A DNA stretch of 64,000 bases. Source: Blastomussa wellsi (lineage: Eukaryota > Cnidaria > Anthozoa > Scleractinia > Plerogyridae). Below the pieces are notes generated by a model. The model was given only the letters and a program-made list of their open reading frames with translations, did no database searches and was not told where the DNA came from. The position numbers and the translations under genes were made by a program. The first letter of the stretch is position 1; every line of letters starts with the position of its first letter. Of the stretch, positions 57,027 through 64,000 are shown piece after piece. The DNA lies in the NCBI GenBank assembly GCA_947652115.1, contig OX393564.1, positions 11,069,873 to 11,133,872 on the forward strand, given 5' to 3'.

Positions 57027-57268
57027 ACAGTAACAGTTGCAAGTCCCATCGATGTAATGGCTGTGGCAAAGTTCAGTTGGAGAGCACAAAGTTTTTGCAA
57101 TGTTCAAAGTGTAAGGCCGTAAAATACTGTAGTCGGGATTGTCAAAGGAAACACTGGTCTGACCACAAAGTGTTATGCAGTGCAATTTCACACCTGTCAA
57201 GCAAAGCAGAACCAAAGACACTGGATCCTAGTGGTGGTACCTTTATTAGTCATCTGACACCACAATAG
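56991..57268 (+). CDS. MYND zinc finger segment of the MYND Gypsy
   Basis: In the frame reached by the -1 shift: CNGCGKVQLESTKFLQCSKC, AVKYCSRDCQRKHWSDHK, VLC. This fits the MYND pattern C-x2-C ... C-x2-C-x4-YC-x3-CQ-x3-HW-x2-H-x3-C with all eight ligands. The frame has no ATG ahead of the finger and a TGA at 56948 just upstream. It runs to TAG at 57266 (context CAA TAG CAT), then continues in the same frame into the protease. MYND fingers usually bind proline-rich peptides; the role here is unknown. Confidence 0.85.
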
Positions 57269-57277
57269 CATGAAACA

Positions 57278-60190
57278 ATGGTAGGATTGGTTGGGAAAAG
57301 ATGCACTGTAAAGGGAGAGATTAATGGTCATTCAGTAGAGGTACTTTGGGACACAGGGGCCCAAGTCTCGATAGTATCCCGTGAATTCTTAAGGAGGAAT
57401 TTTCCTGGTGTTTATGTTAAAGAGATTTCAGTGTTACTTAACACTGAGCTGAACTTAACTGCTGCTAACGGTAGCGAGATGCCATACATAGGATGGGTGG
57501 AACTTAATTTCAAACTGTCGTCTAGCAAAAATGATTTGAAAGTGCCATTTCTTGTTACAGAACAACATTTGGACTCACCCTTAATTGGTTTTAATGTTAT
57601 AGAAGAAATTGTTAAAGACAGTAATGGAGATGTTGCATTGAATCAAGCTATCACTTCCAGCTTCACTGAACTGGACAGCCAGACAGTCCCAGTATTTGTG
57701 ATTTTTATTGAGAACCTTAATCAAGAGGAACTTTGTTTTCTTAAAACTACCAAACGTGACATCACTCTCCCACCTAAGGAAAGCCAGAGGGTCACCTGCA
57801 GGGCAAATACAGGACCGGTGCAAAGAAATACACCAGTACTGTTTGAACCAGACGAGGGCAGCCCATGGCCGAATGGGTTGGAGGTCTCGGAGACATTACT
57901 GACCGTAAAGAAAGGAAAATCCAGTCAAGTGGACATTGAAATTACCAATAAGACCAACCATGCAATAGTACTTCGGGGGCGGACCCTACTTGGCCGACTA
58001 CAACTTGTCCAGTCGGTGAAACCTTTTGAAGTAAAGATTAAAGAGCCTACCAGTAGCACCCAAGCAAAGGGGGCACAAGTACCAGGAACTACGGAGCCAG
58101 CCCAGATAGGTGATGGGGAGCCAGAGGGGATACCAATGGGGATTCCCTCGCAGATCAAGGACATAGACCTGGAAGGTCTGACCCCTACCCAGAAAGAAAT
58201 GGCTTTAAAGTTACTTACTGAAGAAGTTGATTCCTTTGCTAAAGATGATAATGACATTGAATGTATCCCTGATCTTCAACTTGACTTGGATTTGGAGGAC
58301 CAAACACCTGTACAGAAGAACTATGTGGCAGTACCCAAACCGCTCTATGGAGAGGTAAAGGCTTACATTGAAGATTTGTTGAACAGGAACTTTATCATTA
58401 AATCATCATCCTCATACAGCTCTCCGGTTGTCTGTGTAAGAAAAAAATACCAAAGTTTACGGCTGTGTGTGGACTTTAGAGCGCTTAACAAGAAGACACG
58501 ACTCGACCGTCACCCTATACCCAGAATACAGGAAACACTGGGTAACCTTGGTGGCAATGCCTGGTTTTCTGTCCTTGACCAGGGGAAGGCTTACCACCAA
58601 GGGTTCATGAGTCCAAACAGCCAGCCTTTGACAGCATTTATTACTCCATGGGGCCTTTATGAATGGGTCCGAATACCATTCGGCCTATCTCGAGCACCTG
58701 GAGCATTCCAGCGTTTTATGGAGAACTGTCTGGGTGAACTGAGAGACACTGTTTGTGTACCGTATCTAGACGATATTATTATCTTCAGTGCCACATTTGA
58801 GGAGCACATTGAACACATGCGCAAGGTTCTTCGACGGTTGAGAGAACACGGAGTCAAATTAAAACCTAGGAAATGTAAACTGTTTAAGAGGGAGGTTACA
58901 TTCCTTGGTCGTGTTGTGTCAGAGGAGGGTTACAAACTCGATCCGTCCAGCATCAAACCAGTCCTCGCTCTTAGAGACTTTCCTCCAAGGACAGTGAATG
59001 AAGTGCGCAAACTCATGGGTTTCCTGCATTATTACCGCAGATATGTTAAGGACTTTTTCAGAATTGCCAAGCCTATTTATGATCTGGTGAAGACACCTGG
59101 TCAAACTCTGAAGGACATTCTTCATACCGATGCCTCAAAGGACGGGCTAGGTGCCGTTTTGTATCAGTGTCAGAATGGCCTTCTTCGTGTTGTTGCATAT
59201 GGCTCCCGCAGTTTGCCCGCAGTGGAGAAGAATTACCATCTCCACTCCGGGAAGTTTGAGTTTTTGGCGCTTAAGTGGGCGATCTGTGATCAGTTCCGAG
59301 ATTATCTTTACTACGCACCCAGTTTTAAGGGGTACACTGATAACAACCCACTTACCTACGTGTTATCCTCTGCAAAACTGAATGCCACTGGTCTGCGTTG
59401 GATTGGGAAGTTAGCTGATTTCAATTTCACTATTCACTACCGCTCGGGAAAAGCCAACATTGATGCTGATACTTTATCTCGAATGCCACTTGATGACACC
59501 ACTTACACGGAAATACTACCGCAGGATGTCCTTCAAACTGTTGCATGTTCAGCGAAAGCCCAAGACCAAGGTCAAGTGAACTGGGTGTCAGCCCTTACAG
59601 GGGACCACACTGTCCTACCAACTGACCCCGTTGGGACTGTTGAACCTACAGTATCAAATGTGGACGTAAAACATGCACAAACCACTGACCAGGTTGTTCG
59701 CCGAGTGGGTAATTTAATTCAGCGTGGCCAGCGACCAACAGCGAGAGAGAGAAAACGGGAGTTAAATGAGACACAACTTCTTCTGCATGAATGGGATAAC
59801 CTTTCTGTTGACCAGGATGGCATACTTAGACGGCGTAAAGGAACTAGGACTCAAATTATTGTACCCAAACAGCTTCGTCCAATCATCCTCAAGGAACTTT
59901 GTGAAAACATGGGCCACCTTGGAGTAGACCGCACACTAGGTCTGGCTAGAGAGCGCTTCTACTGGCCTCACATGCAAAGAGACATTGAGCACCACATTGG
60001 ACATGTCTGTCAGTGTGTTAAACAAAAGGTCCCCCCGCTGAAGACCAAAACCTATTGTGACCACTTCACCTATGCCCAGGCCTATGCCACAAGAAACAAG
60101 TCAGCTAAGACAGTTGCCCAAAAGCTTTACAGTGATTTTATCCTCCGTTTTGGTTTTCCGCGGAGGATCCATCATGATCAAGGGGGATAA
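57278..60190 (+). pseudogene. Pol (protease-RT-RNase H-integrase) of the MYND Gypsy, 5' part
   Basis: 970 codons from ATG 57278 (good context, ACAATGG) to TAA 60188. Protease [13 protein letters not shown] at residue ~22-34. RT with [29 protein letters not shown] and [10 protein letters not shown] (~493). RNase H with [15 protein letters not shown] (~615) and TDNNPLTY. Integrase zinc finger ends CQC. Two internal losses: RT thumb KTPGQT runs directly into the RNase H start, and [13 protein letters not shown] runs into [10 protein letters not shown], which removes the first catalytic Asp of the integrase. The first zinc ligand His is Cys (LCENMGHLG). The stop at 60188 sits where relatives have Glu. 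Confidence 0.92.
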
Positions 60191-60529
60191 TTTGAAAATC
60201 GCCTCCATCAGGAACTTGAGAAACTGTGTGGTGTGGAACACTCTCGTACGACCCCCTATCATCCCCAAGGAAACGGTCAGGTAGAGCGATTCAACCGGAC
60301 ACTCTTGGGAATGCTTCGGACCTTGCCAGAGACCCAAAAATCATGTTGGGCAAAACACTTAAACCATGTGGTACACGCGTATAACTGCACAAGACATGAA
60401 TCTACGGGCTACTCGCCATTCTTCCTGCTTTTTGGTCGACATCCTCGTCTGCCCATAGACTTAATGTTTGGAATTGAAGGTCAAACCAACCATGAGAACC
60501 ATTCACAATATGTTGCAAAGTGGCAATGA
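60191..60529 (+). pseudogene. Integrase 3' core of the MYND Gypsy
   Basis: Same frame as Pol after the TAA. It reads [34 protein letters not shown] (catalytic Glu) and [20 protein letters not shown]. It stops at 60527, where the next segment continues one frame back. Confidence 0.88.
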
Positions 60530-61614
60530 CTGAGGCGTATGAGATAGCCGGAAAGAAGTCCAGTGAAGCAGGAGTACGAGCCAAACAACGTCATGACCAC
60601 TTTGTACGCAGTACCGTATTACTACCTGGTGATAGAGTCCTTGTACGCAATCTTAGTCAACGAGGTGGACCTGGCAAGTTGCGCTCACATTGGGAAGATA
60701 GAGTTCACATCGTTGTTAGCTGCAAAGGAGCAGATAGTCCTGTGCATGTAGTGAAGCCTGAGACTGGCACCGGTGAGAACAGGACCCTACATAGGAACTT
60801 GTTATTGCCATGTAACTACCTACCTCTTGACATCCCAAGCAAGACCCACCGTAAGAAAGGAAGAAGAGACCGCAAACATCAGGACAACACTGCTCAACAG
60901 ATAACTTTACCACAGGTTGAAGACTTATCAGACGGCACCAGTAGTGAGGATGAGTGTACAATCACCACAATGACTCCGGACACTGGGCAGACCGGACAAG
61001 AGATCGTCACAGAAGAGCTCACCAAATCCTTAGTCGAAGAGAAAAAGCCTGATGCTAGTCAGACAGAGGATGCAATACCAGGTGGTGGTTATCAAGAGTC
61101 AACAAGCAGTGAAGAGACTGTTCAGAACGAAATGGAAGAAGCCAGATCTGAGAATGGAGAGGAGAAAGAGCCTCCAACCCAGTATGAAAACAGTCAACCG
61201 AGCTCTCCTGAGCTGGAACCTACATGTAGGCCCAGACGACAGACACGCCCACCTACCCTACTGACGTACAACACACTTGGCAATCCCACCTATGAGACCC
61301 AAGCTACTACAACTGCCATATCTGCCAACAGTGGTGTTGGAAGTCAGTTACCCCAGTGCTATACCTCTCATCTCACTTGGGGTGCAGGTCCACCTGTTCA
61401 ACAGTTCCAGCTACCTTCATACCCACCCTTGTTTCAACATCCAATGATCTTCGTCTACCCAGGGACGTACCTTCAGTATCCATCCCTGCCTCAACCTGTG
61501 TTCCAGCCCGTTAACCAATACCCAGGACATCCATCTGCCATGTACCAGCCAAGAAGTGCATTTCCTGTAGACGTAAACTCTGGACATGCACCAGTACCTG
61601 GCTATGTTTACTGA
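60520..61614 (+). pseudogene. Integrase C-terminus and proline-rich tail of the MYND Gypsy
   Basis: 364 codons. They begin with TEAYEIAGKKSSEAGVRAKQ and GDRVLVRNLSQRGGPGKLRS (the GPY/F-type end of the integrase), then an acidic Ser/Glu-rich stretch and a Pro/Tyr/Gln-rich tail ending APVPGYVY. There is no chromodomain. The frame break at ~60525 looks like a small indel. Confidence 0.85.
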
Positions 61615-61837
61615 AAGAACGTTAAGTTAATTGATAAATGAACACTTTCAATGATACAGAGTGTATCCTAAAAACAGGAGATGTTACCGTCAAAGTCAGT
61701 TGCTGCAGCCTTGTGTAAGAGAGTTATAAGTCAGGATCCTGCTAAGAAGTATAGTCAATTGTAAGAGATATTTGTAACCTTCGGTAATATTTCCCATATA
61801 GTTTATGTGCAAGTGTCGAGGACGATACTTTTTCTTT

Positions 61838-61849
61838 GGAGGGGAAGAT
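61838..61849 (+). other. Polypurine tract of the MYND Gypsy
   Basis: GGAGGGGAAGA directly before the 3' LTR. Confidence 0.85.
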
Positions 61850-62075
61850 TGTTGGGGCGTAAACATAAAGCCCGTGTTTCGTGGCGTGACCTAAAGTTCG
61901 TGAATTCCGTGATGCGTGACATGATGACGTAGAGTATGTACATCCGGGACAGAAAACACGAGGAAAGAACGTTCAAAAACGTTGTAAGCAGACTGGATGC
62001 ATGTGTGTGAAATACATGGTTGAAGTGCTAAGAGTTTACTGTGTTTTATGGCGTTATAATGGGGCACGGGTAACA
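61850..62075 (+). repeat. 3' LTR of the MYND Gypsy
   Basis: 226 bp, TGTTGGGGCG...GGGTAACA, followed by the TATT target duplication. Confidence 0.93.
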
Positions 62076-62079
62076 TATT

Positions 62080-62700
62080 CACTGGACCAATCAACTCTGG
62101 CAACCTCAGATCGACTGTGCGTCCACTACTATAACAAAGTGGCTGGATTGGTGAGTGGCGAAATGTACGTGTAATCGGTAGATCCAACTTTAGCCAACCG
62201 TCAAGCTAAGGATGAGGGGTAGGACATCTGGAACATAAGTGATGAGCGATGGGTTGTTCATCTCCACCAGGGAAGTCACTAAAGGATATCGGCTCCGATC
62301 CCGGCCCTACTTGCCTGCGTCGCTTTCTAGCATAACGGGGAGGTTTAGATCATACTGGACTTACACATTGGGAGATGAGAGCGGATCTTTGCTTCGTTAA
62401 ATGCTTTTACTTTCTTTGGTAATTAATCACACTGAAGAATGCTTTCCAATATGTGGAATTATCAGATCTTGGCTTCGAAACACTGTTCTAGTCGTCGCAG
62501 ATAACGATTGAGGCTCGTGCTAGTCGGGTTGAATTCTTCTATTTTGCCTAGACTAGCTGACCCGCTGACCCTTTGCCACCCTTTCAGAGCCGTTGAAAAT
62601 AATTTGTACTGTTTGTAAGTCTTGTAAACATTTCTCGATTTCACAGAAGTAGTGACTGTCACGACAGGAAACACGGAGACCACAATTAATTGACCACTTA
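62080..62700. other. Flanking sequence between the second and third Gypsy, nothing recognised
   Basis: No exon of the M13 gene and no repeat with visible ends on either strand. Confidence 0.4.
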
Positions 62701-63027
62701 CAGGGATAATTTAAATACTGTATTAGAGATGAACAGTCATTGCCCTGCTTCGCTGCCCAATGGAAGGGGCCTAGAAAATTTCACCTCCTACTAACCCAAG
62801 ATAGCACCGTCGTGTTTGCGTATTTTATAATGTGCACCAATAATTCTCATTATAACGAGACTATTTTCCAGCCGGGTGTCGTGTCCCAACGCCGTATTGA
62901 AACCGATGGAACTGGATTTTCGCACACACGAATAACACAAACGAATCAAATCAAAAATCCGCCATGCTGCTTTTAATAATCACTACTTCATATACGGTGT
63001 ATCGAAGTATACTTTACAAACGCTACA
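62700..63027 (-). repeat. Probable 3' LTR of the third Gypsy (left end uncertain)
   Basis: On the minus strand a purine run AAAAAAGGAAGGGA (63028-63041) is followed by TGTAGCGTTTG from 63027, the usual tract-then-TG layout. The other LTR is outside the window, so the far end cannot be fixed. Confidence 0.5.
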
Positions 63028-63275
63028 TCCCTTCCTTTTTTGGAACAAACACTATGACTTTAGAAAATGTCAACAGGATGAAAAGTCGGCTAGAAACCTA
63101 ATACGACTTAAACCTAAAAAACGGCTAGCCACAAAATCATAAATTCTCTCCCTTTAAACTGCAACAGTCAACAATGACACTCAGTCATAACGAAATCTTA
63201 AGCCATGATGCTTAAGTCAAATCAGTGTTCCTAACAATAACACTTAGGTCGAAACAGAGTCCTTAACAATGACGC

Positions 63276-64000
63276 TTAGGTCATAACAAAGTCTTTGAAT
63301 CTTTCTGGCAGTTTCCTGACCCTTGTCGGTCTCATCACAACTGGGCTGCTTGGCTCCTCTCGTTCTGCTGTCGGTTTTACAGGATCAGTAACATCAAGCA
63401 GTGGAGTTGTTTCCTCAGGATCCTGTGATGACTCCTCGAACTTCTTTACATGGGTTGTGTTTCGCATAAGTTGAACTCCTTCTGGTGATTCAATGATGAC
63501 ACTGTTTCCAGTTTTGGTAACAACATCATAAGGCTCAGGAGCGAATGGAGTCGACAACTTGTTTCTGCGCTCTTGTTTTACTAACACTTTGTCACCTGGA
63601 GTTAGGTCTGACTCCCGGACATTCCTCTTCTTGTCTGCATACTGTTTAGCTTTGGCCTTCATTTCACCATCTCTGTCTCGCATCTCGCTCTCTGTGCTCT
63701 CCTCTCTCAGTTCAGGTAGTTTAGTTCGCATCTTTCTGCCAAATAGAAGTTCTGCTGGACTCACACCTGTGGTAGTACGAGGGGTTGACCTATATGCTAC
63801 CAAATACTTACGAACTTCTTTCTTCCATTCTTTTCCCTCGGCTTGAGCTATTCTCATCCTCTTGAGAAGGGACCTGTTTTGTCTTTCCACCTCGCCGTTC
63901 GCTTGCGGCCATAATGGTGTGGTCTTCCTGTGCTCTATACCATTATCTTCTAAATACCGCTCAAACACCTCTGACCTGAACTGTGGACCGTTGTCACTTC
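63276..64000 (-). CDS. Integrase C-terminal part of a third Ty3/Gypsy, runs off the right edge
   Basis: The minus-strand frame is open from 64000 to the stop at 63276. It starts at SDNGPQFRSEVF (second catalytic Asp). Then WPQANGEVERQNRSLLKRM (catalytic Glu), AYRSTPRTTTGVSPAELLFG, GDKVLVKQ, and a tail with TRVRKLPERFKDFVMT. No stop or shift in the visible part. It is a different lineage from the two other Gypsy copies. Confidence 0.92.
   Translation of the reverse strand, partial: SDNGPQFRSEVFERYLEDNGIEHRKTTPLWPQANGEVERQNRSLLKRMRIAQAEGKEWKKEVRKYLVAYRSTPRTTTGVSPAELLFGRKMRTKLPELREESTESEMRDRDGEMKAKAKQYADKKRNVRESDLTPGDKVLVKQERRNKLSTPFAPEPYDVVTKTGNSVIIESPEGVQLMRNTTHVKKFEESSQDPEETTPLLDVTDPVKPTAEREEPSSPVVMRPTRVRKLPERFKDFVMT

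Larger units (their letters stand above)
55142..62075 (+). mobile_element. Ty3/Gypsy LTR retrotransposon with a MYND finger, defective copy
   Basis: Two 226-bp LTRs (TG...CA), five differences between them, flanked by 4-bp target duplication TATT (55138-55141 and 62076-62079). Inside: primer site, Gag, zinc knuckle, MYND finger, protease, RT, RNase H, integrase and a long proline-rich tail. Breaks: two TAA codons ahead of the Gag ATG, a frame break before the knuckle, TAG before the protease, loss of sequence between RT and RNase H and in the integrase core, TAA at 60188, and a frame break near 60525. Sense orientation in the intron after M13 exon 12. Confidence 0.93.

Noticed and set aside
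55813..61614. The MYND Gypsy as an active endogenous retrovirus with an envelope
   Set aside because: No envelope-like frame with signal peptide and membrane anchor; the 3' frame is integrase C-terminus plus a Pro/Gln-rich tail, and the copy has several disabling breaks.

Overview
The window is intron-rich, AT-rich eukaryotic DNA: GT-AG introns, short phase-matched exons, and most of the space filled by repeats. The two host genes and the transposon types (Ty3/Gypsy, Penelope-like, L2/CR1-type LINE, tRNA- and 5S-related short elements, many foldback MITEs) fit an early-branching metazoan. An anthozoan cnidarian such as a stony coral is my best guess. That is inference; the species cannot be named from sequence alone.

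Two host genes were reconstructed exon by exon. On the minus strand, fourteen exons from 16101 down to 3864 encode the first 389 residues of a secreted aminopeptidase P (XPNPEP2-like). The metal-binding catalytic domain is not visible and probably lies beyond the left edge. On the plus strand, exons from 21431 (or 25150) to 54914 encode the first ~570-585 residues of an M13 metallopeptidase (neprilysin/endothelin-converting-enzyme family). The HExxH zinc exon is not visible and should lie beyond the right edge. The M13 gene has two alternative first exons with different cytoplasmic tails and membrane anchors. Both splice in phase 1 to the same second exon. The genes are divergent, with 5.3 kb between their first start codons, so one locus carries two ectopeptidases whose mammalian relatives both inactivate small peptides.

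Layout: 1-1500 foldback elements; 3864-16101 aminopeptidase P gene with nested MITEs and a tRNA-derived SINE; 16102-21430 intergenic repeats; 21431-54914 M13 gene. Its introns hold two LINE 3' ends, a four-level nested insertion (31.6-33.6 kb), a young full-length Gypsy in antisense (34829-39409), a 21-bp minisatellite (41.7-42.1 kb), a hAT-like remnant, several foldbacks, a 5S rRNA-like pseudogene (52.2 kb) and a TIR element carrying a RecQ-helicase fragment (53.2-54.4 kb). From 55142 to 62075 lies a second Gypsy with 226-bp LTRs and a 4-bp target duplication, and a third Gypsy enters from the right edge on the minus strand.

The most unusual observation is in the 55142-62075 Gypsy. A MYND-type zinc finger sits between the nucleocapsid knuckle and the protease. 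Its frame has no ATG ahead of the finger and is entered at a textbook -1 frameshift signal: GGGAAAC in the correct phase, a 6-nt spacer and a 9-bp perfect hairpin. This copy is itself defective, with several nonsense codons, frame breaks and internal deletions.
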